This document shows, piece after piece, positions 1 to 11,288 of a DNA stretch of 64,000 bases (position 1 is its first letter; each line of letters starts with the position of its first letter). The notes beneath the pieces were generated by a model. That model was not told the origin of the DNA, did no database searches, and worked only from the letters and a program-made list of their open reading frames with translations. A program made the translations under genes and the position numbers. Origin of the DNA: Eudorina sp. 2006-703-Eu-15 (lineage: Eukaryota; Chlorophyta; Chlorophyceae; Chlamydomonadales; Volvocaceae); contig BDSI01000207.1 of NCBI GenBank assembly GCA_003117195.1, forward strand, positions 62,001-126,000, in the 5' to 3' direction.

Positions 1-568
1 CCCTGGAGGTAAGGGACGCCGCGCGCGCGGAGGAAAGCAAGGGGAGAGAACGCGGGGGTGAAGAGTGGGGGCAGGCAGGGCGGGGACAGGGGCCTGTAGG
101 AACCGAGCAACCCGGCCCAGTTAGACGTGACCGGGCAACGCCGCGGGGCGGGTGAGAGGCGGCGGCACCAATATCCTTGGCCGTCGCTGCGGAGGCGAGA
201 TATCACATCGCGGTGGGAGGCCCTTGCGGTGCCTTACGGCGTCTTGCCATGGACTGACTGGTTCCGGGTGACGCTCCGGGCAGGCTTGGCGGCGCCAGGG
301 CAAGAGGCAAGTACAAGCAGGCATGCAACCCCCTGGTCAACCGAGCGCGCCGTTGAGGGGGGGCCAGGCATATGCCCCCGGCTCGCCGGCCGGGGAGGGC
401 GAAGGGACGGAGTGAGGGAAGGGACCCAGATATCGCAGCGGAAGCGGGAGCTGACCCCGAACCCCTCCAAGGCACACATGGCATGAGACCCAGAGCGCCA
501 CGTGGCGGTGGTGGTGGTGGCGGTGGTGGTGGTGGCGGCGGCTGGGGCCGCCGCAGCGTCTGACGCAC

Positions 569-3500
569 CTGAAGGGCGATGAAATCGGAGGTCGCCATTC
601 CGCCCGACGAGATGGCCGCGTGCATGGCGCCGAACACCAGCTGCGCGCGGGTGGAGGTCAGGGTCAGGGTATAGGAATAGGAAATTGGTAGACATGTTTG
701 TACTGGGAGGGGGATGAGGGGGATGAGGGTGAGGGGGATTCAACAAGAAGGTAGGAGGACGAGGGAGTGGCCAAGGCGGGGGACCCGGGCGGGTTTGGCT
801 CCGGCCAGGCGGCCCCGGGTCCGGGGGCCCGGGGCGCGGCATCAGGGACGTCTTGCAGGCGGAGCCCCGCCGCTGCTGCTGTAGGGGCTGGGCGGGTAGT
901 CCGGAGGAACGGCCTGGATGGATCGGGTCCCCCGGTCGCATCCCATCTACCCTCCTGGAGTTGACGAAGCCCTGGAAGATCCGTACCTCAGAAACATACA
1001 TCCATCTGCGCCGCCCCAGTGCCGCCACACCGGGCCCACCGCTGCCAATCGCCCGGCCCACTACAGACCTAGGGTCCCCTCCCGATGCGGCCCCCATCGG
1101 GCCGGACCGCCGACCTCCCGCATCTCTGCTCTCTCGCACCCGAGTACGACACATGACCTCACCGGCAGCAGTCCCTTCATCTCCTCCGCCACCGCATCCA
1201 GCAGTCCCGCCGGCGCCGACTCGGCGGATACCAAGTACAGCGCGAGGCGGAAGGGCAGTACCATGCCGTACGACATCGGCAGATGCGCGCCAAGCGCTGC
1301 TCCGCCGTACGAGAACGCCGCCGGCGTCGACACGCCGCCAGGCAGCAGCGGCGCCAGCGACGCCATCGCAGCGGCGGCGGCTGCAACGCCGTGCCCCTTG
1401 CTGCCATCCGTCCCACCCGGCGACGTCGTGGCGGTGATGTCATGTCCGCCGTCCGGGTGACTGCCGCCGCGGCTCAGCCGTAGGCTGCCGCCGCCGACGC
1501 CGCCGCCAAAGGCGGCCCAAGAGCCGTCGGGCCCCGTCGGCGTCGCCACGGCGGCACTGGCGGACGCCCAAAGCGGCCCCTGCGGCGACCAGGCGCCGCC
1601 GCCGCCAAAGTGCGATTGAGGCGGCGGCGTCGGCGCCTCCGCGCACAGCACCATGCACGCCACCCCCGCGCCCGTCAGGTTGGCGGCCAGCAGCACGTCG
1701 CGGCCTGGCTGCTCCTCCTCCAGCACCTGGCTGCTGGCGTTGGGGACGACCAGGGGCGTGATGGCGGGGCCGTGTGGGGCCGGCTCGGGGCTGTCCTCGG
1801 TGGTGCAAGCGCTGTAGGAGTCCACCCTGCGGGGACGCGTGCGGGGCAGTTGGGAGGGCGGGGGACGAAATGGCCCTTTGGTGGTGTGGTGCGATCTGGT
1901 GGGCATCAGGGCAAGTCCGCTCCGCTGGCGTGGTGGTGTGGCGTGGTGCGGTGCAGCGAACAATGGGCTGCGCCGCCGTTGGAGGCGAGTGGGCTGGCTC
2001 GGGTCTTCCGGGGGTCGGGTGCCACGCCGAGGTCAGGAGCAGCGGTATCAGGTTCTCCGGTGACGTGACGTCACGTGACGTGACCGCTGCGCCTGCTCCA
2101 GGGAACGGGACGGCCTGCAGGTCGTGCAAGCGTTACCCCCGACGGCCTATGCAGCAAGATCCCTTGACGCCGACCGCTACACGATCGGGAACGCTGGCCA
2201 GGGCCTAGATGCGGCAGGCGACGGAACCCCGGGTGTACGCCGCCGCCGCCGCCGCACCACACCACACCACGCCCAGCTGCGGCCGACCCCAGGCCTTACC
2301 TCAAGACGCGCTGCAGCAGCGTGTACGCCAGCGCCGTGCGCACGGCCTTGACGCGGCTGACGCTACTGCCCGCCGGCCCGTCGGCGCCCTCAGGGATGCC
2401 GATGCCGCCTCCGCCGCCTCCGCCTCCGCCGTGCCCCACGAGGCCGCTGCCCACGTCGCAGGCCAGCAGGTCGTTGGTGCGCACCGCCCCCGGCGTCCCC
2501 ACCGCCAAGCTGAGCAGGCTGGGATCGCGCCCCAGGTACTTGCGACTGCCGGACCGCGAATCGATGCTCCCCACGCCGCCGTTGATGGACCCCAACGCGC
2601 CCGCGGCCAGCTTGGCGGCGCCGGCGCCGGCCGCCGCCGCCGCGGCCGCGGAGTTGGTGGCGGCGGCGGCGGTGGCCGCCGTGCCCCCTGCCGTGATGGA
2701 ATGTGCGCCCCGCAACCCCCCAGCGATACTGGTGTTGGTGCTGGGGGCGACCTGCGGGGCGGGGGGAGGGGGGAACGCACCGCAAGGGGCGGGGGGGGGG
2801 GGGCGGGGATGCCATTAGGTAGGGCAAGTCATAGTTGAAACTTCGGGCGACGCAACGCGCCCATCTGGGCGATCTCCGTCCACCTCTGCGTAGGGTCACT
2901 TGGAGGGCCCGGAAGAGTGTGGGCAGCCGGCAGCCGTGCACGTGCAGCAGAGACACGGCCCCCCCCCGGAGCTCCGGTCGAGACCCGCTCCCCTCACGAC
3001 GGACGACGCACCCGTTGGCCCACACCCTGTGCAGACCCCGGACTCCTGCTCTCCGTTCCCAACCTCTGAGGGTCCTCCAAGCTCTACTCCTCTGACGCGT
3101 TCCACTGGCCCCCCTCCCCGATGACGGCACCCCGCACACCCCGGAACCCTGGCGAACCTGGCGAACCTGGCCCATGGACCTGCCCCGGCCCGAGCCCCTG
3201 CGCCACGCCCTTGCAGTCGAACCGATCCGCTCCCAAAACGCACACACGCGGCGGTATCCAAAAACACACGTGTTAAGTGTGTGCGGGATTTCTCGAAACA
3301 CCAAGCGACGAAACCCGCACCGTCATCGTTCCGCCGTGTCGCCGGGCAAACACCACCGCCGGCACTGAGTTGCCCAGCACCGCCGCCAGGAGCGGCTGCA
3401 GCTGCAGCGACATCTTGGTCTGCAGCAGGGAGGGCACCGCCTCCAGCACCGCCAGGACCACGTCGTGCAGCCCGGCGCTGGCACCCCGGCTGATGTCCCA

Positions 3501-5079
3501 GATCAGGGCCGCGATCTGAGGAGGGTGGGGGATAGCAAATTGGAAGACATTGTAAACTGCGCTGCTGCCGGAGGAGGGTGGGGGATAGAAGCAGGAACAC
3601 GCATGCTCGGTCACATAATCTCACGTCATACATGCCATGTCAGCATGTGCACACCATGTCAGCATGTGTTGGGTGTGTGTTCCGACTCCGAACCGATAGG
3701 GCGTGTCGGCGAGAGGAGTGTCCCGAGGGGAGGTTGTGGGCTGCGCCGGACAAGGCGCTTCAGGAGGCCCCCCGGCCCCCCTCGGGCCCCGTCGGGTCGG
3801 GAGCCAAGGAAGGCACAGACGGAGCGGCGCGCCTACAACTAGAGGCCCCGCACGCCCCGCCCCTCCCCACGCGGGTGACGGGAGAGCATGCTCCGGCGGC
3901 CTTGCCGTTAGGGTCGCGATTTCCCGGGCGGGTGAATGTGCTATTAGCGCACGCCGGAGCTCTGCCAGGCCATCGGCGCGCCCCTCGGACTGACGGCAGC
4001 ACACCGACCTGCGGCATCTGGGTCCTCGAAACTCACCCCACCACATATTTGGACCCCGGGTGACGGAGCGTCCCGCCGCCTCCACATACCGGTCAACCAG
4101 CCCCATCATGGACCAAGCGCAACGGACCCGACCCATTACTCTAAATTCCTACACCTCTGCCCCCTACACACATAGGCCCTTTGCAACAACTCACATCGGC
4201 ACAGGGTTCCGATGCAACACACACGCGACACGGGACACGACAGGGTCCGCTCGCTAAGCACATGATCACACGGCCCGATACACACACCACACACGCGCGC
4301 ACGTGCCCCACACACGCCGCCTTTGTCCTCCTCCGGCGCACCAGCATGGCAACTAGTCTTCTCTCCCCGGCCTTCCCTCCCCGGCGCCTTCCTACCCCTA
4401 AACCCTAAATCCTATCCCCGTCACGCCCATCGCCCTCACCCTCAACACACTTCCCCTCCCCTCCCACCTGCTCCAGGTAGGCCCCCTGGTGCGGGTCGCT
4501 GAACAGCCCGAAGCCCAGGAACTGAGCCAGGCGGCGCAGCTCCCGGATGTCAGCTGCACCTAGCGCTACCGGGCCGCCGCCGCCGCCGCCGCCAAGGGCC
4601 GCCGTCACAGCGCTCACTGCCGCTTCTGCATCCGCAGCGCCTGCATGCCGGTGCTGCTGCTGCTGCCGCTGCTGGTTCGTCTGGCTGGGCTGTGACGTGC
4701 CGTTGCCGCCGCCGCCAGCCCCAGAAGCGCGCCGCACGCCGCCGCCGGCTTCTGCGCCGCCCCATCCCAGCATCAGCGCCGCCACGACGCGGCCGTTGCT
4801 GACAATTGGGAGCACCAACGAATCGCCCGGCCGCAGCTGCAGAGGCGAATCAGGGGCGCTGCGAACCAAGCTGGCGGCCCCCGCAGCGGTGCCGCCCGGA
4901 GGCGTGGCGTGGCCTACACCTCCGCCTCCACCTCCACCTCCGCCGCTGCCAGCAGCCGCGCCGGCAGCGCCCACGGCGATGCGGTGTGAGGAGAGCGAGG
5001 ACACATCCGGACCGTGTACCGGATCGTGGAATCGGCCGAGGACGGTAATGGTCTCGAAGTCCTGGAGCTCGTATTGCTG
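569..5079 (-). CDS. Sensor-type multidomain protein, paralogue of the kinase at 19-30 kb (partial)
   Basis: Five consecutive exons close one frame (665 codons) on the minus strand: 5079-4468, 3515-3321, 2751-2300, 1826-1163 and 640-569. Every junction is GT-AG with matching phase. The exons align one-to-one, with the same intron phases, to the N-terminal half of the kinase gene at 18.9-30.4 kb. Shared blocks are FLGFGLFSDPHQGAYLEQ, GLHDxxxxxLEAxPxLL, VVPNASSQVLEEEQPGRDVL and APAGLLDAVAEEMKGLLP. Long Gly/Ala-rich linkers separate them, as in the paralogue. The blocks look like degenerate GAF-type sensory modules, but that is inference. The exon at 640-569 (LVFGAMHAAISSGG) replaces the paralogue's LLFNSFRWALA block. 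No kinase domain lies in the window; one would be expected beyond base 1. The 5' end is unresolved. The existence of a gene is well supported; its function is inferred only from the paralogue. Confidence 0.75.
670..705 (-). repeat. Intronic repeat family 1, copy A
   Basis: Read on the minus strand it gives ACATGTCTACCAATTTCCTA and then TTCCTATACCC. It lies in the intron between exons 1826-1163 and 640-569, in the sense direction of the gene, ending about 30 nt before the 3' splice site at 641. Confidence 0.75.
3527..3570 (-). repeat. Intronic repeat family 1, copy B
   Basis: On the minus strand: CGGCAGCAGCGCAGTTTACA followed by ATGTCTTCCAATTTGCTATC. It is in sense orientation and ends about 11 nt before the acceptor of exon 3515-3321, so it supplies most of that 3' splice-site context. 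Confidence 0.75.
4388..4418 (+). repeat. Interstitial telomere-like CCCTAAA motifs
   Basis: CCCCTAAACCCTAAATCCTA occurs just downstream of the exon end at 4468 (minus gene). It contains two CCCTAAA-type units of the plant/green-algal telomere kind. It is too short to be a telomere. Confidence 0.4.
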
Positions 5080-5406
5080 CTTGGTGCGGATGCGGGTGCG
5101 GGTGCAGCACACGGCGGGGGCAGGGGTGCGGATCGACACACGGGAAACAGCCAGGGGGGCGCGGGGGGCGCAGGCGGCCACGCACGGTGCAGGTGATCAA
5201 TTGTGATCAATTTGGCCCGGGACTGGAGCTGCAGCGGCTGGGAGCCGGCGGAAGGGGGAGGGCCGCGGGGCCTCGCTACCTCGGGGGTGGGTGGGGAAGG
5301 GGTAACGAGGAGTGAGGGGGGACGGCCAGGGGGTTGGTTCCATCTCTATACCGAGACACACACCCACACACATACTATATGCGATACGGGCAAACTATCG
5401 GGCGCC

Positions 5407-5460
5407 GATCGGCCCCTCGCATATCACGCACACCTGTTCTGCCTGCCTAAATAACACACC
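5407..5460 (+). repeat. Dispersed repeat family 2, copy 1
   Basis: Closely similar to 14051-14104: CCCCTCGCAT, TCACGCAC, CCTGTTCTGCCTGC and AAATAACACAC follow in the same order. This copy lies upstream of the traced exons of the left minus-strand gene, in antisense orientation to it. Confidence 0.6.
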
Positions 5461-5898
5461 TGCCTATAACACACACACACATATGCGGGCGGGCGGGTCG
5501 GACGAGGTTTCTTGCGGAGCGCACACGGTTGCGCCGTCTCTTGGGTCATCCCGCCTAAGCACGACCGCTTGTCGCGGCCTCGCGGGGGAAGGGGGATGGG
5601 CTCTGTGTGTCCCATGATACTATCCCCCAGGTGAATACCCATGACGTCCACCGCCCCGACATGTCCGGACCCCGGGCCCCCCCCTGGGCGGAGCGAATCA
5701 CAGCCAGGGGCCCCGCAGCGCAGCAACGCCGCCGTGCCCGCGTGCGTGCACTCCTTGGGGGGTGGGGGACAGGTGGCGTGTGCGGAGGTGTGGGGGCGAG
5801 AAACCCGGTGTGGGCGAGGCACCCGCGTGCAGGATCTGGGTCGCAGCTCAGCGGAGCGCTGCCCCCCAAGCAGTGCCGATCGTGCTCCCCCGGCGTAC

Positions 5899-6020
5899 CG
5901 GAAGACACGAAGTGAGGAGGTATCGGTCAGCCGGGCCAGTTCCCCATGGGAGAGGTGCATACACCCCGTCCGCAACACGGTGCAAGCTGAGCCGCAGTTG
6001 AGAACACCCGGGCAACAAAC
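5899..6020 (-). other. Possible upstream exon of the left sensor paralogue
   Basis: On the minus strand an AG acceptor and a GTACGC donor enclose an open 122-nt segment encoding VCCPGVLNCGSACTVLRT and then HLSHGELARLTDTSS. It reads like a folded domain rather than linker. Its end phase does not join directly to the exon starting at 5079, so another exon would be needed between them. It could also be chance. Confidence 0.3.
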
Positions 6021-9000
6021 CTTAGCGAGACGGTCATAGAGAGCTGTTCTGCTCCAACCAACAGCAGCAGCGGGAGGTCGTTCCCGGGCCATGTGACTGT
6101 TACAAGAAGCCGTTATTACACACGTGGCCGTGCCCGTAGGCGTCCGGGCGAAAAGAGCGAGCCTGCGGAAATGGCTCATTGACGTAGGACTCGAATGGAG
6201 CGAGGTCGCACAGGAATTAGGGCGGCAGCTTCACAGCACACGCTTACCGCGATACCGATGCTGTCAGAGTACCGTTGATTGTTTGCAGCTGTGCAAGGAG
6301 CCTGGATGGCCAACTGTTTGCGGAGTATCCCTTAGCGGCAACCTCGGCAAGCCTGCTGCACGCACATACCGCCGCCTGCGGGGTCGATGTAGATACAACA
6401 AAATGAAATTACAGAACAATACACAGACTGCGGAAAAAATGAAGCCAGAAGCCGTCCTACCTCCGCAACCCACGACGGCCTGTCCGCACCCTGGGTGCAA
6501 CCTGCTGTCTCAGGTCGCAATCCATTCGCCGCTTTTAATTGCTGAGCCTGGGGTGGTCCCTTATCGGGGGTATGTCCAGCATAACGCGAGGGCCGCCCGC
6601 AGCACCAGAACTTTTGCATTTCTTAACGACTCATAAGGATTTGTTGCTTGTCCAGGTGCATGAGGACTATCTCCTACTACTCAACCGAGCCACGCCCACA
6701 AGCGTCACGTGCAGTGCAATGTCCTGAATTATAATGAAAGCTGCTATCCTACAATGAACTGTCAAAAACCTAGGTGTAGCACTGGATGAAGCAACACCGC
6801 CTCATGGCCTAGCGAAACAATTGATTCACCCGTACACGGGTGCGAGTTCTCGTAAGGGTTTGGACGTGGGGTTTGGAAGAGCAGGCCTCATTAAATCATC
6901 CTACACTGGACATATTCCACAAAGAAAGCTTGGCAAGTTACATCTTATCAAGTTTCATACTACACGAATTACGGCAAACGGACGACAGGCTTCTGCACAC
7001 AGCTGTGTCTTGTATAGATGCTTGTAACATAAGCGCTGTGACAAACAACCTTATAGAGATGCAATGACTGTGAAAGTGCGGGCTGCTAAAGAATTTGCTC
7101 GTGCATCGCAGGACGAGAGCATATGGCGTCACAACTCTGTATGGGGGCCGGCGATTATGTAAGCATGACAATGTTATGTGTTCAGCTCAGGTGCTGAACA
7201 TAGCAATTGTCCGTGCTCCCAGGCAACCGCCAGCACGTCCGAATTTCGATTGCAACACGTAGAATGTCGGTAAAATCTGCAAATTATGATCATATATAAT
7301 TTGATATTAAACTGTTCAAACCTTAGGATGATCTTGCATTTGTTGCTAGCCATTAATTACTTTGGCCAAGGGTAATCAAGATTGATTACCCTTGCTTTGC
7401 GCATCCTATACAGTATGTACTAAAACTAGCTTAATTCACCACAATAAAAGTCCATACGCCAATCATATATTGCAGAAGTGGCTGTTGTCGGGCCGTTCGC
7501 TTTCGTGCCGTAACACACGGTAACACTCGCACCGACTGTATGCGTCGTTACACTCGCCTCAGTTATCTGCTGCCTTGCAAATTCACCTCAAATAAAGGCT
7601 GTTTGATTAGATTACCGTCTCTGGAGGCCCTTGGGGGGCCATTGGCTAAAGGGCGTTTTGGTAGGGCTTAATGGTTACGGTATACGTTTCTGAAGGAATC
7701 TTTGATTGTCGCAATGTGATCCGACGACAATGAGGGTATAATAATCTTGATATTTTAGAGATGCTCCTTGCTGTTTTCGGCTATTCTTTGCGTCAACCCT
7801 GCTGCTGGCGCCTGTTACTCGCGTGATACGGTACCTCTCAAGGCGATGGATGAAACCGCACCGACGCCGCACCGCGCGGACCCGAGCGAGCACTAAAGGC
7901 CCACGCGTCGGAGGTGTCACAGCACAATATAGAGGACTATGGATTTGGTTAGTGATTCCGGCTTGCTCGCCACGGCTTCGACATACTTGGGTAGCCGGTT
8001 CTTTCCGGAACGTCCCAAACGGTCCTACCTGGTCCTACGGCCGGTGCGCTTCTGGCGGCCGCCTTATTGTGGAGCACGTCGGTGATGCCCGTGGTGACCA
8101 GCCCTCGTATTTTGCAAATGTTGGGAAACGAGTTTATCGCGTGGCTGTTAGGATTGCATGCCCTAGGATCGCCGTGAAGTCTCGTCCGTAATCCTAATTT
8201 GGACAGGGGCCAGGACGAGGCCTCACGTGAACGAACGGAACCCCATCGATGGGCACTCACTTACCCTTCCGTGAGCCGAAATCCGGCACCCTTTGACCCC
8301 TCGTGGGGCTGACCGATACCGGCCCGTCTGGCTTACACATACCGGTCTTTACCCAAAGGTTTGCTTTGACATTTGTCCATTCGTTGGTCCGCCACCGTTT
8401 TGTTCTCCTTGCTGACCGTCGTCTCTTTCCTTGACCGTGCTCATGTTGTCCCCATCGCTCGGCCTGCTCCATGGACTTCGACGCCTACATCTCCAGACCT
8501 TCGCGTGCCCTTTAGGTCGGTATCACTAGTTCGGGTACTGATGGGTCGCCCATTTCCTGCCGGGTCTTGTTTTGTTCTGCAAGTATTATTTGTCGGTGGT
8601 GGCGCGGCTCCGTCCCTTGTTGCTGTTTTCATATTTTCCCATTTGCATATTCATATAGTACGTAATTATATTGAGTCTGGTTCTTGGTCGGGCGGGTCTG
8701 TATTCTAAACATTCCGATATTCATCACCACCGACGTATGCGGCGGCGGACGGACGCGGCGTACGTCCACTGGTCTCGGCTGACTGACTGATACGGTAACT
8801 GGTCACATTACTAACTTGGACTGCACTTTGTGTCCAGGCGCACACGTTATAAATGCATAAGCTTGCGACATGCCTTGAATACTTGAAGCCCCAGAAAATG
8901 GATTCGACAGGCATCAAGCAGTTCGTGCGTGGCCTGATCAGGCTACATACGCTGTGCATGCTTCAGTCGCCACCCCAGCAAACGCCCCACTCTCTCAGCC

Positions 9001-9237
9001 ACATCGCTATCAGTAACTGAGATCCGCAGTCTGCATTGCTTTCACACAGCTCTGCTGGTCTCGAGTCTCATGTCACACAGCTGGTGGAGAGCCGCTTGCC
9101 CGCATGCCCTCTCCGAAATTTGTACAGCAACTCAAGCTGCTTGCCGTACACGCCCTTTATGTTGCTGATGGATTTTTCATGTGTGCTGCCCCAAGGGACG
9201 CCTTGCTTATCCAGGGCCTATCCTCAACAAGCCAGTA

Positions 9238-9410
9238 CCCGAGTTTGCCGGATACGGCAAAAGAGGGATAGCCTAGGGAACGGCGTGGGACCCGGACGCT
9301 GGTACAAAGCGGTAATTTGCTGGTAAAAAAAGCGGTAATTTGCTGGTACATTGCGGTAAAACCGGCGGTAATGGTGACGGAGAAAATCGCGCTGTACGGC
9401 GTGTTTGCCT
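9238..9410 (+). repeat. Left terminal inverted repeat
   Basis: Matches the reverse complement of 10891-11060, including GGATAGCCTAGGGAACGGCG, the duplicated GCGGTAATTTGCTGGTA and the inner GGCGTGTTTGCCT. Confidence 0.85.
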
Positions 9411-9984
9411 ACCTGCAGGCACGCCATGTGGTCGAGAAAGACAATACTGCCGTGCTGTCAAAGAGAGTCGCCCAGAACACCAGATAAGTCAAATACTGTA
9501 GCCTGAGCTACACAACACGCCTGACAGATGGCATGGCCCAGGCTGCCAAACAGAAGAGCCGCCCAGCATGATAAGCTCTACAGGATACAGCCAGTGCGTG
9601 CTGCCAGCAGGAGCCGTCCTCACCAAGCAAACAGACAGGGTCACTGTGTCGTCGTGTAGGTGTAATCGTTACAAGGTGGACCCGATTCCCGACCGGGCGT
9701 TCCACGGGCCCAGGTAGGTCGTTGGTGCCTCACCTCATCAACCCCTACCAAGGACTGCGCACCCATCCTCCACCATCAGCGGGTTTGGGGGGGGGGGGGC
9801 GGGGGTCATGCAGCCACACCGGCCACCACATCAGGTTACCAGCGCGCCAGGATTGTCTCTCCTGGAAACCGCGCCAGACCCGCTGAATCACGTGGCGGGT
9901 AGGAAGCCGGGATCCAAACTGGGAGGGGTCACTGCTGGAACCGTCAATATGGACGGGGCTGACTTCACACTCTAACAAACAGCC

Positions 9985-10620
9985 AGGTCGGCCAACGGAG
10001 CCACCGCCCTGACATGTCATACGGCCGGGTTGGCAAACAGAGCATCCCCGCTAACATGCCTTATGGCAGAGCTGGCCATTTGAGCCACTGCCCTTCCATG
10101 CCATACGGCCGGGCTGGCCAATTGAGCCGCCGCCCAGACATGCCTAACAAGCCATACGGCCAGGCTGGCCAATGGAGTCGCCACCCTGACATGCCATGCG
10201 GCCGGACTGGCGAACAAAATAGCCGCGCCTACACACCATACGGCCGGGATGGCGATTAGAGCAGCCGTGCTGACATGCCATACGGCCGGGCTGGCCAACG
10301 GAGCCACAGCCCTGACATGCCATACGGTCGGGCTGGCCAACGGAGCAGCCGCCCTGACATGCCATACCGCCGGGCTTGCCAACGGACCCGCCGCCCTGAC
10401 ATGCCATACGGCCGGGCTTGCCAATGGAGCCCCCGCCCTGACATGCCGACCATGCAGTCGCCGTTTTACAAAACAAATGGCCGGGCTGGCCAAGCCATGC
10501 CCCCCTGTCAGGCTGTAAGGCCGGGCTGGCCAATGAGCGGTACTGTAAAGCCATACAGCTGGGAAGCCAAGGGAGCCGCCCAACCTGGCAACCCATAAGG
10601 CCGGGCTGCCCTTACATGCA
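9985..10620. repeat. 42-bp minisatellite inside the transposon
   Basis: About 14 imperfect head-to-tail copies of a unit of about 42 bp built around CATACGGCCGGGCTGGCCAA and ending GCCGCCCTGA. Units near 10440-10620 are degenerate. Because 42 is a multiple of three, several frames on both strands stay open; these are not treated as genes. Confidence 0.9.
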
Positions 10621-10807
10621 AGCTGCATACCGCCAACCGCCGCAACTGCCTTCCTTGTAATCGGTCTACCGTATGTCCATACGGTTCATGTCGATTTTTC
10701 AGTAATAAAATTGCTGTAGCCGGCTGCCTCGTTCCCTCGCTGTGAAAATCTTTTTGTCGTCCCAGTTGAGCCGTTTCTTCAATTGCCGTGCTTGCCGTTT
10801 GCAGAGA

Positions 10808-10877
10808 GTTCGCTCAAAATCGACTTGCGGCATGACTTCAAATATGAAGTCATGCCGCAAGTCGATTTTGAGCGAAC
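10808..10877. repeat. Perfect 33-bp inverted repeat with 4-nt loop
   Basis: Arms 10808-10840 and 10845-10877 are exact reverse complements around the loop AATA. The arm begins GTTCGCTCAAAATCGACTTG. It lies just inside the right terminal repeat of the transposon. Confidence 0.95.
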
Positions 10878-10890
10878 CCTTGAATAAACA

Positions 10891-11060
10891 AGGCAAACAC
10901 GCCTTACGGCGATTTTCTCCGCTACCATTACCGCCGGCTTACCGCAATGTACCAGCAAATTACCGCTTTTCTACCAGCAAATTACCGCTTTGTACCGGTG
11001 TACTGTGTCCCACGCCGTTCCCTAGGCTATCCATCTTTTGCCGGATCCGGCAAAATCGGG
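10891..11060 (-). repeat. Right terminal inverted repeat
   Basis: Inverted copy of the left arm; it ends outward in ATCCGGCAAAATCGGG followed by TA. Confidence 0.85.
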
Positions 11061-11288
11061 TATATTATTTTTATTATGCATTTACGGCCACATTTGCAAC
11101 GCCTGCCGAGTGCACGTACGAGCTCAGACGCGTGCATACGTGCACTTGTTTGGCTTTGCAAATGTAACGATTGCAGCACAACGAAACCATTATGTAGTAA
11201 TTCCAGCAATCGTCCCCTCTACAGTTCCCCGCATGCAATGACGTGCCTGCGCCGAGCCCTGCAGCAGGGCTCGGCGCAAAAGCCAACG

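Larger units (their letters stand above)
5210..9237. other. Intergenic stretch without a recognised gene
   Basis: Apart from the weak exon at 5899-6020 I see no convincing coding segment. From about 6.6 to 7.8 kb the DNA is visibly richer in A and T than the gene regions. A CA-rich tract lies at 5350-5485. The open frames here, including one of about 170 codons from 6124 on the plus strand, show no family motif and no splice structure. Confidence 0.5.
9238..11060. mobile_element. Non-autonomous DNA transposon with long terminal inverted repeats
   Basis: The left arm 9238-9410 and right arm 10891-11060 are inverted copies, about 90% alike by eye. Both begin at the outside with CCCGAnTTTTGCCGGAT-like sequence, and the whole is flanked by TA on each side (9236-9237 and 11061-11062), consistent with a TA target duplication. 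Each arm carries two direct copies of AGCGGTAATTTGCTGGTA. The interior contains a minisatellite and a hairpin but no transposase-like frame, so mobilisation would depend on an enzyme elsewhere. The TA duplication suggests a Tc1/mariner-like or similar class, but this is inference. The right end lies only 228 bp upstream of the SGNH hydrolase start. Confidence 0.8.

Noticed and set aside
4547..5206. Long plus-strand frames rich in Pro/Ala over the left sensor exons
   Set aside because: Complementary shadow of Gly/Ala-rich minus-strand coding sequence, which has family matches and splice sites.
6124..6636. 170-codon open frame on the plus strand
   Set aside because: No domain, low-quality composition, and the rare-codon, AT-richer setting does not look like the neighbouring genes.
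10014..10628. Several overlapping open frames of 65-200 codons on both strands
   Set aside because: They are produced by a 42-bp tandem repeat (multiple of three) inside a transposon; the repeat explains the openness.
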